Assembly (NCBI GenBank): GCA_040007395.1
Contig: JBDTVG010000165.1
Coordinates: forward strand, 1 to 40,734
Direction: 5' to 3'
Length of the DNA: 40,734 bases
DNA from: DATGFK01 sp040007395
GTDB taxonomy: Bacteria > Chloroflexota > Anaerolineae > Aggregatilineales > UBA2796
Notes under the pieces: generated by a model
Told to the model about the DNA's origin: nothing
The model's database searches: none
The model's input: only the letters and a program-made list of their open reading frames with translations
Shown here: positions 23,590 to 32,154 of the stretch, in pieces
How the letters are laid out: each line of letters opens with the position of its first letter
Position numbering within the stretch: position 1 is the first letter of the stretch
Translations under genes and position numbers: made by a program

Positions 23590-24966
23590 ATGATGACTCG
23601 CCCCGTTCCTTTATATCGCCCCAAAGATGCTGATCGGCTGATTGCGTTGGCAGCAGTAGGCCATTGCGTCGCAGTGGTCGGACTGAGCAACTTTGGCAAG
23701 TCGACTCTGCTGCGTGGTCTTGCTAGCCCAAACTGCGCGATCAGCTATCGATCTCTCGCCGGACGCGATCCTTTGTTCGTGTACGTTGATTGCAATCGGA
23801 TGCTCGAACTGACGGTGCAGGGCTTCTATGAAGTGATCTTGCGGGCGATCCTTGAAGGTTTGCCCGATAGTGCGGCCCCAGTTCACACTAAAATTGAAGC
23901 GTTGTATCGGCGTATTGTCGAGCCGGAAAGCACGTTCGGTGTACCGCTGGCCTTCAACGATTCGATTGTCGAGTTGATGGCTAACACCACCTACGACGTG
24001 ATCTTGCTGCTAGACGAATTCGACGAAGTGCTGCACGGCCTTGAACCGCGTATTTTCCTCAATATGCGGGCGCTCAAGGATCGCTACCACGAGCGCCTAG
24101 TGTACGTTATCGCCACTATTCAACGCGCCATGCAGATCCGCGAAAACGAACATATTGCCGAGTTCGGAGAACTGTTCGATGCCAACGAGGTCTTTCTCGC
24201 ACCACTTAGCCCCGTAGAAACCGCCAAGCTCATCTCTGATATATTTGTCGAGGCGCACGATAAGCTGGATGATGCCGAGCGCGAATATATTTTGCAGATG
24301 GCGGGCGGGCATCCCGGCTTGACTCAGGCGGTGGCACAAGCACTCTTGAACATCGAATCGGGTGCGCCTGCGCTGTATAAGCAGCACGCCCTCTCACGGG
24401 TCGAACAGGCGCTTGAGAATGATGGCTTGGTGCGTACCGAGATCAACAAACTATGGAGCCAGATCAGCGAAGCAGAGCGCGAGGCGTTGGTTACACTAGC
24501 GCGGCAGGGGCCGGAAACGGTCCCGATAAATTTACGCCACCAGTTAGTCCAGCGTGGGATCATGCTCGACGTGAACAACCCGGCTCTATTTGCACGGCTA
24601 TTTACACGCTTCGTCCAGCGTCAGGGCTTATCCCATCAAGGTGTACCGGACGGAGTTTATGTCAACACTGACGCAGGCGACGTATGGATCAATGGGCAGC
24701 TTGTCCAGACCCTAACCGATCTCGAATATCGGCTGCTGCTATTGCTCTACGGGCGGCTGGAAAAAATGTGCGACAAATATCAGATCGTCGAGGCGGTGTG
24801 GGGTCAAAAGTACATCGATGAAGTTGACGACGCACGCATCGAAAAGTTGATCAGCCGTCTCCGCGCCAAACTCGAACCCGATCCCGCCGAACCGCGCTTC
24901 TTGATCACGGTGCGCGGACGCGGCTATAAGCTGACCAACGGCGGCTCAGATCCCGATGAGGGGTAA
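23590..24966 (+). CDS. AAA+ ATPase fused to an OmpR-type winged-helix DNA-binding domain
   Basis: The 458-residue protein starts with a STAND/ORC-like ATPase: Walker A GLSNFGKST (31-39) and Walker B VILLLDEFDEV (137-147), followed by a sensor strand YVIATIQRAM and a helical lid with GGHPGLTQAV. Residues about 365-450 form a trans_reg_C winged helix: GDVWINGQLVQTLTDLEYRLLLLLYGR, then IVEAVWG and RIEKLISRLRAKLE, then GRGYKL. No receiver domain is present; the ATPase replaces it. It would act as an ATP-gated transcription regulator. Two adjacent ATGs (23590, 23593) are possible starts with AAAGG upstream. It converges with the TIR-FGE gene after 31 nt. Its targets are unknown. Confidence 0.85.
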   Translation: MMTRPVPLYRPKDADRLIALAAVGHCVAVVGLSNFGKSTLLRGLASPNCAISYRSLAGRDPLFVYVDCNRMLELTVQGFYEVILRAILEGLPDSAAPVHTKIEALYRRIVEPESTFGVPLAFNDSIVELMANTTYDVILLLDEFDEVLHGLEPRIFLNMRALKDRYHERLVYVIATIQRAMQIRENEHIAEFGELFDANEVFLAPLSPVETAKLISDIFVEAHDKLDDAEREYILQMAGGHPGLTQAVAQALLNIESGAPALYKQHALSRVEQALENDGLVRTEINKLWSQISEAEREALVTLARQGPETVPINLRHQLVQRGIMLDVNNPALFARLFTRFVQRQGLSHQGVPDGVYVNTDAGDVWINGQLVQTLTDLEYRLLLLLYGRLEKMCDKYQIVEAVWGQKYIDEVDDARIEKLISRLRAKLEPDPAEPRFLITVRGRGYKLTNGGSDPDEG

Positions 24967-24997
24967 GGTGTAAAACCAGAATAACAAAATTATTAAT

Positions 24998-26770
24998 TCA
25001 AGATAGTGCGCAGCGCAAGCCGTAGTTGGGGTTCCCGAAGGATGGGAAATCTGCGTTGCGATACGCTGCCTGTAGACTATCTGAATCGGTAAAGCTCCAC
25101 GAGCCGCCACGCAGACTGCGATAAGTAATCGTATCTGAATTACTTTCCCTCCCATCATTCTTGCTATAAGGATAAGGTTTATAGAGTGTACTAACCCACT
25201 GCCACACATTGCCACTCATATCCAACGCACCTACCCATGATGCCCCAGCGGGCTTACTGCCCACATCGGCGGTTCCATCGCTAGCACTCCTCTTCCAAAC
25301 GACTTTACTGTCATTAAATCTATTGCCCCAAGGATAGATCAAGTTATCTGGTCCTCGCGCTGCATATTCCCATTCAGCTTCGGTTGGCAATCGCGCTCCT
25401 CGCTTGGCACAAAAATCACGGGCTTCAAACCAAGTGATGCTTTCCACAGGGCGCTGATCTCCGACGAAGGCCGGACTGTGCGCTACCGTCCCACCTAATC
25501 GCTTGAATTGTGCTTGCGTGACATCCGTTTTATCGATCCAGAAGGGCTTGTCAAAGCAGATTTTGCTAACAGGTTTTTCGTCATCATTGCCGTTATCACT
25601 GCCCATCTCAAAACAGCCCCCCGGCACAAGCATCATCTCTACCCCGTCGAAGGTCTGGGATTGCGGAGTCCATTGATTACTGGTCTGTGACGGAATAGGT
25701 GTCACTGTTGAGATAAAAGTGAACGAGATAGGGGTTATTGTTGAGATAAAAGTAGCGGTAGAGATATGTGTAGGAGTAAAGGTAGGCGTAGGTGTCCACA
25801 GGGTCGCTGTAGCGGTTTGGTTTCGGTAGCCCTGCATTACCTGAGTCGCTGCCCGCTGCGTCAAGAAAACGCTAAAACTCGCCGTAATGTTGGGTGTCAA
25901 TGTCAGCGTCGGGGTTGGTGTATGTGTCCACAAGGTCGCCGTTGCCGTCTGTCCGGCGATGAATATTTGCGTTCCTGCCAAACTAGTCGCTTTGACCGCC
26001 ATTGTGCTTTGCGCATCAAACGTATTTGCCGCTGCCACAAAATCGACGGTTGGCGATGCAGAAGGCGTGGCAGTAACTACTGTTGGAGAGACAGAAGCAG
26101 CGGTTGGCTGATTCGCTATCGCAGTTGTCGCAGTGTTGATAGCTATGGTAGCAGCTAACGTTGGAGTCGGTGCTCTGTTCGCGTTCAACAAGGGGATGCC
26201 GACTCCGATGATCGCTGCCACGATCACTGCTGCTGCACCGATTAGAGCCACGATAATTTGGGTACGGTCAGGTTTTGGCCTATTTCGTTTGTCGTTGAAA
26301 TAGGGTTGATTGGTTGGATAGGGCGTTCGCGGCGCTGGTGGTTGCGCCGGGATCTGCGCGACCCGACCATTGATCGCTGCATAGAGTGCAGCGATCAACC
26401 GCGCATTCTTGAACCCATCGGAGAGATCGATCCAGTTGAGGCGGTGAATTTCACTGCGTAAGTCATCAGGAGCACTGTCCACATTGGTTTTGGGTCGGAC
26501 AATGACTGGCAAGCCCAGTTTATGCAGTCGCAATGCCTCGCGGAATTCGGCCTGACAATATTCAGAAGCCAGCGAGTCATTGGACAGCAGATAGATAAAC
26601 ACGTCACACGCATCGATCTCGTCCAAAATGCGTTGCCACCAGTCTTCGCCGCCCGTGATATGTTCATCGTACCAGATATTATGATTGGGAAAGACTTTGG
26701 TAATTAGTGGCACAAGCTCATTGATAAACTGTGCATCGGCTCGACTGTAGCTGATAAAGATACGCGCCAT
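24998..26770 (-). CDS. TIR domain - transmembrane - Thr/Pro stalk - FGE-like domain protein
   Basis: The 590-residue protein has a TIR domain at 1-130 (ARIFISYSRADAQFINEL, box with DVFIYLLSNDSLASEYCQAEF, candidate catalytic E75), a membrane segment at 171-194, a linker of about 170 residues with PTPTLT and TATLWTHTPT repeats, and a C-terminal formylglycine-generating-enzyme (SUMF1-like) domain from about 380: MMLVPGGCFEMGSD, WIDKTDVTQAQF, RLPTEAEWEYAARG, YPWGN, DMSGNVWQW, RGGSW and the end GLRCALS. The paired catalytic cysteines of true FGE are absent from the RGGSW...YRN stretch, so it is probably a binding fold. The TIR part would be cytoplasmic and the FGE-like part outside, a receptor-like layout. 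ATG 26770 is 137 nt downstream of the MpaB-like gene. Confidence 0.85.
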   Translation of the reverse strand: MARIFISYSRADAQFINELVPLITKVFPNHNIWYDEHITGGEDWWQRILDEIDACDVFIYLLSNDSLASEYCQAEFREALRLHKLGLPVIVRPKTNVDSAPDDLRSEIHRLNWIDLSDGFKNARLIAALYAAINGRVAQIPAQPPAPRTPYPTNQPYFNDKRNRPKPDRTQIIVALIGAAAVIVAAIIGVGIPLLNANRAPTPTLAATIAINTATTAIANQPTAASVSPTVVTATPSASPTVDFVAAANTFDAQSTMAVKATSLAGTQIFIAGQTATATLWTHTPTPTLTLTPNITASFSVFLTQRAATQVMQGYRNQTATATLWTPTPTFTPTHISTATFISTITPISFTFISTVTPIPSQTSNQWTPQSQTFDGVEMMLVPGGCFEMGSDNGNDDEKPVSKICFDKPFWIDKTDVTQAQFKRLGGTVAHSPAFVGDQRPVESITWFEARDFCAKRGARLPTEAEWEYAARGPDNLIYPWGNRFNDSKVVWKRSASDGTADVGSKPAGASWVGALDMSGNVWQWVSTLYKPYPYSKNDGRESNSDTITYRSLRGGSWSFTDSDSLQAAYRNADFPSFGNPNYGLRCALS

Positions 26771-26820
26771 AAATAATTACCTTAAAAATGGTACTATAAA
26801 CCCAGTGAAGTAACTCGAAA

Positions 26821-26863
26821 ATTGTAGCATAAAACTATGTACAAAAGGCTATTTTGTACAAAA
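26821..26863 (-). promoter_or_regulatory. Extended -10 promoter with TGTACA operator repeats for the TIR-FGE gene
   Basis: On the minus strand the sequence TGC-TACAAT (26829-26821) is an extended -10. Upstream of it, TGTACAAAA occurs twice in direct orientation on the plus strand (26838-26846 and 26855-26863), and the second lies in the perfect palindrome TTTTGTACAAAA (26852-26863). The repeats are 17 bp apart and span the -35 region, as for a regulator that competes with or recruits polymerase. Confidence 0.45.
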
Positions 26864-26907
26864 ACTAATCAGAGGAGGAAGATTGAAAATGGGTTGCTCG
26901 GAATATC

Positions 26908-27780
26908 CTACAGCTTTTTCTTCGCGCTAGTCGCTAGCGACCAACGGTGTAATGCTGCTGGCAGTACGTGGTGTAATTGGCGGCTGGCCTGTGCCGAACT
27001 TTGCAAAGCGATCTCATCCAGAAAACTCCAATTCAGACCATAAGCAGATCGTAGTGAAGATGGCAGCAGTGCCGCCGTCGATAATCTCAGACTCCACGCG
27101 ATACCGTATCCCAAAATCGGGATTGGTAGCCCTTCCAGAATATAGGTTGCCATTGCGCGGGTTTGATTGCTTACCGTCAGCCCGCCGCGTTCAAGTGTCG
27201 TGTTCAAGTACGACTCAAGCTCCAGCACGCTTTCTGGAAAGTAACCTTGAGGCGCACCCAACAGCGGTGCGATGATACTGGACTTATGCAGATAGTCGTT
27301 TTGCTCGGCTATCGACAGTGGGCCAATATACAGCGCATAAGTCTTGAGCATCGAGTCAACAAACGTGGCATGAACCCACTTCAACAGATCGGCGTAGCGG
27401 GCCGAATAGTGAGTGTGAGCCGAGTCGGCAAGCTGACCATGTACACCCGCATGAATGAGATCGATACTGTGGGCGGTTTGCCACACTTCATAGGGTGTAC
27501 CAAAGGTTAGTCGCAGCATCCCGGTCAGTGTCCGTTGGAAGCGTCCATATTTTGCTTGGAAGGAGCGCGAAAACGAACTGTGACGGGCGACCCCCTCCGC
27601 GACCAATGGGTGGGCGAGCTGCATCAGCACAGCCCGCCCCCAACCAAGGATCAATACCCGTTCGCCGTTGACTCGCCAAGTGATGCTGTCGGGGCCGCTG
27701 CGAAGCGTTGGGTCAGAGTCGAGCATCATCTGGAAGGCCGGAAAAGTAATCGCTGTCGAAACCGGAGGCCGACTTGACAT
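26908..27780 (-). CDS. MpaB/DUF2236-family putative oxygenase
   Basis: The 290-residue protein carries the DUF2236 pattern: RVNGERVLILGWGRAVLMQLAHPLVAEGVARHS near residues 36-68, and LLKWVHATFVDSML in the middle. Family members include the heme-b latex-clearing protein Lcp and the fungal oxygenase MpaB, where histidines in the first of these segments ligate heme. Here H and R are retained at the equivalent places. The substrate is unknown. It starts 3 nt after the Yip1-like gene and is likely co-transcribed with it. No signal peptide is apparent. Confidence 0.85.
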   Translation of the reverse strand: MSSRPPVSTAITFPAFQMMLDSDPTLRSGPDSITWRVNGERVLILGWGRAVLMQLAHPLVAEGVARHSSFSRSFQAKYGRFQRTLTGMLRLTFGTPYEVWQTAHSIDLIHAGVHGQLADSAHTHYSARYADLLKWVHATFVDSMLKTYALYIGPLSIAEQNDYLHKSSIIAPLLGAPQGYFPESVLELESYLNTTLERGGLTVSNQTRAMATYILEGLPIPILGYGIAWSLRLSTAALLPSSLRSAYGLNWSFLDEIALQSSAQASRQLHHVLPAALHRWSLATSAKKKL

Positions 27781-27783
27781 GGG

Positions 27784-28467
27784 TTAACGTCCTAACAATT
27801 GGCGCAGGCTAGTAATGATGTCTGAGTAGAAGTTGCCGCCGGGTTGCGTAAACAGGAGAAATGGCAGATTCGGATCGCCCATGAATGGACTGAGCGTCCA
27901 AGCCATCTGCGTTCCGACAAAAGTATAGAGTAGTATCCACAGGAAGAAGATAATACGTCGCGCCTCGATCCCTTCCATATTGTGCAGATCTGTTGTAGCG
28001 ATCATCCCTTCACGCAAAAAAACTACGCCCAATGCTCCGGCAACCGCAAAGAAGAACACATTGATCACCTTGAAAAACTGATAGTGGCTGGTGGTGATCA
28101 GAAAGAAAAACGTGACAGGCGCGAAGCTCACCAGCAGCACCGAGGTAGTCGTCATCGCCGTCAGGATGAGCGAGATACTTTGCGAGAGTCTTTGCTTGGA
28201 GCCAAACAGTAGATTGAAAAAGTACAGGGCAGGTGTGCAGATCGCTAGCGTTAGGATGAACAATGCTGGCAGCTTGAAGAATGACACGATGGCTTGCAAC
28301 AAACTGTGCGACGCACCCATCACAGCGCCATAGATGGCAAAGAAAGCTGTACACGAGATCAACATGGCCTGAATTTTTGGCCAGAGATCTTCACAGTCGC
28401 GGATTGCGGTGAAGAAATAGTTGCGGTCACGAAGTATGGTCTCAATGATAGTGAAGTTTTCCAGCAT
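27784..28467 (-). CDS. Yip1-like five-TM membrane protein
   Basis: The 227-residue protein has a short N-terminal helix (ETILRDRNYFFTAI), then five membrane segments, and the characteristic run of YGAVMGASHSLLQAIVSFFKLPALFILTLAICTPALYFFNLLFGS, SFAPVTFFFL and WILLYTFVGTQMAWTLSPFMG. Cyanobacterial homologues with the same motifs are often named actin-binding WH2 proteins, but nothing here supports actin binding; the fold resembles Yip1-type membrane proteins. AAAGGAG lies 10 nt before the ATG. It follows uppS by 26 nt on the same strand. Confidence 0.75.
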   Translation of the reverse strand: MLENFTIIETILRDRNYFFTAIRDCEDLWPKIQAMLISCTAFFAIYGAVMGASHSLLQAIVSFFKLPALFILTLAICTPALYFFNLLFGSKQRLSQSISLILTAMTTTSVLLVSFAPVTFFFLITTSHYQFFKVINVFFFAVAGALGVVFLREGMIATTDLHNMEGIEARRIIFFLWILLYTFVGTQMAWTLSPFMGDPNLPFLLFTQPGGNFYSDIITSLRQLLGR

Positions 28468-28493
28468 GATTTTATCGCTCCTTTAGTGATCGG

Positions 28494-29279
28494 CTAGTGA
28501 TCGGTTTTACGGTTACTGTGGAGAATCTGTTCGGGAGTTTTGCCAAACTTGCGTAAGCGCGTACTGTAATCAAGCAGCGCCCGCCGAAATTCGGGCAAGT
28601 CGAAGTCGGGCCAGTAGCACGGCGTAAACCAGTATTCGCTGTATGCCGACTGCCACACTAAGAAATTGCTCAAGCGTTGTTCGCCTGCCGTGCGAATGAT
28701 CAGGTCGGGGTCAGGCATATTGTGAGTGTACAGATAGCGACTAATAACACTTTCGTCGATCTGTTCGGCGGGAATGCCAGCATTCACGATCTGTCGCACG
28801 GCATCGACCAGTTCCACACGCCCACCGTAGTTAAAGCAAATGTTTAGCGTCAGGCGTGTATTTAGGGCGGTTTGGGTAGTCGCTGCCTGAATCGCTTGCA
28901 CGAGATGCGGGGGAAACCGATCCTGTCTTCCGAAGTGACATACCCGCACCCCTTCGGTGATGAGTGTGGGCGTTTCATGTTCAAGCACTTCACCGAGGAT
29001 GGTCAATAATCCGCGTACTTCTTTGACGGGTCGTGTCCAGTTTTCGGTGCTGAAAGCGAACAGTGTTAGATAGGGGATCTTGAACTGGATGCAGCACTCC
29101 ACAATCCGCCGGATATTCTCGGCTCCGGCACGGTGTCCAGCCATCCGGGGCAAGCTGCGCCTTTTGGCCCAACGTCCATTGCCATCCATGACAATAGCAA
29201 TATGTATGGGCAATCGATCTAGATCGAGTTCTGTGTCGGGGAGAGGCATTGCCTCATGACGATGGGTTGGCTTACGCAT
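28494..29279 (-). CDS. uppS: Isoprenyl transferase (undecaprenyl diphosphate synthase)
   Basis: The 261-residue protein has the cis-prenyltransferase signature: HIAIVMDGNGRWAKRR (D32 catalytic), FAFSTENW, and DLIIRTAGEQRLSNFLVWQ (191-209) followed by SEYWFTP. It makes the polyprenyl carrier for peptidoglycan and glycan assembly, which links it to the GT-C-like proteins in the window. ATG 29279 has GGAG six bases upstream; the frame runs back to a TTG at 29312 without support. The A in RTAGE varies within the family. It heads a minus-strand group with the Yip1-like and MpaB-like genes, and no classical cdsA/dxr neighbour is present. Confidence 0.95.
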   Translation of the reverse strand: MRKPTHRHEAMPLPDTELDLDRLPIHIAIVMDGNGRWAKRRSLPRMAGHRAGAENIRRIVECCIQFKIPYLTLFAFSTENWTRPVKEVRGLLTILGEVLEHETPTLITEGVRVCHFGRQDRFPPHLVQAIQAATTQTALNTRLTLNICFNYGGRVELVDAVRQIVNAGIPAEQIDESVISRYLYTHNMPDPDLIIRTAGEQRLSNFLVWQSAYSEYWFTPCYWPDFDLPEFRRALLDYSTRLRKFGKTPEQILHSNRKTDH

Positions 29280-29441
29280 TGAGCGCTCCGTCCGTGTATT
29301 CACCACATACAAGCATTCTATGGTGTTACATGAGACGGATCGACTGCTTGAGGACTAGCTTTGCAGCACTTGAGTGCTTGACTAGATCACTTAGGGAGGA
29401 TTACCGACCTACGGCGCTGGGATCGATAGGTAGAAGATGCA

Positions 29442-30263
29442 TTACCTAATGATTTGATAGTCGGCTTGCACTGCCTTATCGTGCATTGTCCCCAGTTCAC
29501 GATATGCATCAAGCTCGACAGGGGCAAAACGGCGTATCCTAGCACGATCCATTGCCTCGCGCAGCGCTAATTCTGGATTGAGGAGCGCAGCCTGCCACTG
29601 CTTAATTATCGATGAGCCAAGCCGACGTGCTGCAACAATCGGCGGCATTGGGCATGGCCCAATCGACTCGATAATCCGCAATTGATCTGCCAATTCAGGG
29701 TGATTGCGGATCTCCTGTTCTAGCACTGTGCTATCGATTACCGAGCAATCCGCTTTACCTTCCGCAACCCACCAGATCGACTTCTGGTGTGAACCTGACT
29801 GGATCACGCTGCCGAAAAATCCATGCGTCAATCCAGCTTCGATCATTCGATAGCGCAGCAAATTGTAGCCGCTGTTCGATCCCGGATCGTTATAGCATAG
29901 GGTAGTACCTGCAAGATCGGTAAAAGCCTGAACTGTGCTATCGGCTCTGACGACAATATCCGCAAAATAGATCGGGCGATCCGCGTAGCGGGACGACTGC
30001 ATAACAGGGGCTGCCAGTGGAACCAGAGCATTACGACTAATGCGATTATATAGTACCAGCGGCAGCCCGCAGATAAAGGCCAGATCGACACGTTCTGCTA
30101 ACATGGCGGGATCTTCCAAAGGGTCGTCATGTTGCGACAAGACTGCATCGCGATCCGCCATTTCCCCCAGATAGGCCGTTACCACTTCGTAGAATCCGCG
30201 CATCGTGGGCGACAAATAGGAAACTGCTGTCAAATTAGTCGATGTGCTTGTGTTTTGCTGCAT
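29442..30263 (-). CDS. PhnD/SsuA-like substrate-binding protein without a signal peptide
   Basis: The 273-residue protein has the periplasmic-binding-protein-2 layout of the phosphonate/phosphite-binding family: AVSYLSPTMRGFYEVVTAYL, then ERVDLAFICGLPLVLY, and the ligand-side motif DLAGTTLCYNDPGSNSGYNLLRYRM with GSHQKSIWWVAEGKADCSVIDSTVL. The start MQQNTSTSTNLTAVSYL has no hydrophobic signal or lipobox, and there is no ABC permease or ATPase gene beside it. It may be cytoplasmic and sense or sequester a ligand, or the export signal may have been lost. It is divergent from purU. AGGAAA lies upstream of the ATG. Confidence 0.75.
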   Translation of the reverse strand: MQQNTSTSTNLTAVSYLSPTMRGFYEVVTAYLGEMADRDAVLSQHDDPLEDPAMLAERVDLAFICGLPLVLYNRISRNALVPLAAPVMQSSRYADRPIYFADIVVRADSTVQAFTDLAGTTLCYNDPGSNSGYNLLRYRMIEAGLTHGFFGSVIQSGSHQKSIWWVAEGKADCSVIDSTVLEQEIRNHPELADQLRIIESIGPCPMPPIVAARRLGSSIIKQWQAALLNPELALREAMDRARIRRFAPVELDAYRELGTMHDKAVQADYQIIR

Positions 30264-30271
30264 GATGTCTA

Positions 30272-30300
30272 TTTCCTAGAGAGATGGAGCGATGTATATT
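30272..30300 (+). promoter_or_regulatory. Candidate promoter for purU
   Basis: TTTCCT (30272-30277), 17 bases, TATATT (30295-30300). The transcript would start near 30307, 40 nt before ATG 30347. Confidence 0.45.
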
Positions 30301-30346
30301 TTATGGTTCATTATCGACAAGCTACAAAGGTTGGGTAAGGTCATTT

Positions 30347-31201
30347 ATGCCAAATACTGCTGTGCTCTTGATCGACTGCCCGGATCGCAAAGGCTTAGTC
30401 GCTGCGATTGCCAACTTCCTATATAGCCATAATGCTAATATCCTTCATGCTGATCAGCATCAGGACAGCGATCTCGGTTTGTTCCTAATGCGGGTCGAGT
30501 GGGATTTGACAGACTTTACCCTAGATATGGCGAATTTTAGCGAACAATTTGCACCACTGGCGAATCAATTTCAGATGCACTGGCGGGTTGCGCTGTCCGA
30601 GGTACGCGCCAAAGTCGCTATTTTTGTCTCGCAGTATGATCACTGCCTCGCGGATTTGCTCTATCGTCACAAAAGCGGCGAACTGTCCTGCGATATTCCG
30701 TTGATCATCAGCAATCACGCAGTAGCGCAACCGTTAGCCGAATTTTATGGTATCCCGTTTCACCTGATCCCGGTTAAGACAGACAATAAAGCTGAGGCCG
30801 AACGTCAACAATTGGCCTTACTGGAACAATACCCCGTCGATCTGATTGTGCTGGCACGATATATGCAGATCCTGTCTGCCAATTTCGTCAATCATTTTTC
30901 GCAGCAGATTATCAATGTGCATCATTCGTTTTTACCAGCTTTTAGTGGGGCGCGTCCCTATCATCGGGCATTCGAGCGCGGTGTAAAGTTGATCGGCGCA
31001 ACTAGCCATTATGTCACCGCCGAACTAGACGAAGGCCCGATTATTGAACAAGATGTTCTGCGGATCTCGCACCGCGATCAATTGGAAAACCTTATTGAGA
31101 AAGGGCGCGATCTAGAAAAAGCGGTCTTATCGCGGGCAGTCCGTTGGCACATTGAGCGCCGCGTCCTGCTTTACGCGAAAAAGACCGCAATTTTCGCCTG
31201 A
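30347..31201 (+). CDS. purU: Formyltetrahydrofolate deformylase
   Basis: The 284-residue protein has an N-terminal ACT domain (NTAVLLIDCPDRKGLVAAIANFL, residues 3-80) and a C-terminal formyl-transferase domain with ISNHAVAQPLAEFYGIPFHLIPV, IVLARYMQILS, NVHHSFLPAFSGARPYHRAF and GATSHYVTAELDEGPIIEQD. The catalytic N/H/D set of the family is present in SNH, HHSFLP and ELDEG. It hydrolyses 10-formyl-THF to formate and THF, balancing one-carbon units. ATG 30347 has AAGG six bases upstream; the frame continues upstream to 30284 but that stretch has no family similarity. The gene is divergent from the PhnD-like gene. Confidence 0.95.
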   Translation: MPNTAVLLIDCPDRKGLVAAIANFLYSHNANILHADQHQDSDLGLFLMRVEWDLTDFTLDMANFSEQFAPLANQFQMHWRVALSEVRAKVAIFVSQYDHCLADLLYRHKSGELSCDIPLIISNHAVAQPLAEFYGIPFHLIPVKTDNKAEAERQQLALLEQYPVDLIVLARYMQILSANFVNHFSQQIINVHHSFLPAFSGARPYHRAFERGVKLIGATSHYVTAELDEGPIIEQDVLRISHRDQLENLIEKGRDLEKAVLSRAVRWHIERRVLLYAKKTAIFA

Positions 31202-31215
31202 TTGCTAGCGTGTGG

Positions 31216-31935
31216 TTACTGCTTCGGCACTCGGATCTTGAGCGGGTCAACCAAAATAAGTGGGTGAATATCCTTGAGCAAGCCAACGGTCACGATGGTA
31301 TACAGCGTGTTGCCTGCCAAGCCCATGTTGGACAAATTGATCACGACTGGCGGTGTGCGTTGGGTTGTCGCCACCGCGATGTTATAGCTACCCGCCAACG
31401 CATCAATCCCGGTGAACAGGCCATCGCCATACAGCAAACTCTCAAGCGCTGTTTGACCGTTGAACGACATAGTGATCGGCCCTGCATCGGGCGAAGCGTG
31501 GATTAACTGAACACGGGCTAGACCATCCGATGGGCTGAAGTTGGCAGGAATCTGCAAAACCAGAAACCCACGCGACCCTTTGCGAGACAGCAAGCCAATC
31601 GCAACGAGGTTCAGATGGCTGTCCGGCGAGAGAATAAACGACTTTACCAGAAGCGGGTCAGCACCCGGCAGCGACCCCGCCGCCCGAATCACGGCAATAT
31701 GTGTGGCAGAAGGTAGCGCGATAAAGCCCGTTGATGTTCCGTAGCCCAGATTGGCAATCGATGGCGTTTTGGCTCCATCGAGGTAAATGTCAATGTTGGA
31801 TGTACCGGGCGAAACGTGAATAACCCGCACAAAACCCGTTGGCACTGGCTCGGCCTGAATCGTTTGAAGATTTGCTAAACCACCCACAAACAGCGTAACG
31901 ATGACAAGGATAACAACTGGAATACGTACCCGCAT
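31216..31935 (-). CDS. Exported DUF4397 domain protein
   Basis: The 239-residue product has a signal peptide (RVRIPVVILVIVTLFVGGLANLQTIQAEP) and two DUF4397-type repeats: TGFVRVIHVSPGTSNIDIYLDG at 33-55 and ARVQLIHASPDAGPITMSFNG at about 145-165. DUF4397 domains occur in secreted surface proteins, often as beta sandwiches; function is unknown. ATG 31935 has AGGAGG five bases upstream; frame extension to 32043 lacks support. It converges with purU after 14 nt. The region between its start and the MFS gene (31936-32154) shows nothing clear beyond an AACG...CGTT repeat. Confidence 0.85.
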   Translation of the reverse strand: MRVRIPVVILVIVTLFVGGLANLQTIQAEPVPTGFVRVIHVSPGTSNIDIYLDGAKTPSIANLGYGTSTGFIALPSATHIAVIRAAGSLPGADPLLVKSFILSPDSHLNLVAIGLLSRKGSRGFLVLQIPANFSPSDGLARVQLIHASPDAGPITMSFNGQTALESLLYGDGLFTGIDALAGSYNIAVATTQRTPPVVINLSNMGLAGNTLYTIVTVGLLKDIHPLILVDPLKIRVPKQ

Positions 31936-32154
31936 TACAACCTCCTGAATTACCTGTGCATAACGATAACGTTGGGTAAGCGCCAATAGTTCCACATTAA
32001 TCACACTAAGCCTATATGAGCATGGTAGTACATTTAACGGCACGACACAATTTATATTTTCAAACAGTCAAGGGATCGTAGGCCAAGCGAAGGATTCAGA
32101 CGGGTTGTCAGCGGGCTAAGTGATATTTTGAGTGTGCTAGCAAATACAAAATGC

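Noticed and set aside
24998..25640. Active formylglycine-generating enzyme
   Set aside because: The catalytic cysteine pair of FGE is absent from the RGGSW to YRN stretch, so a sulfatase-activating activity is unlikely.
28680..28700. Inactivating change in UppS (RTAGE instead of RTSGE)
   Set aside because: The third position of this motif varies in functional enzymes (E. coli has RTGGE), and the other catalytic residues are intact.
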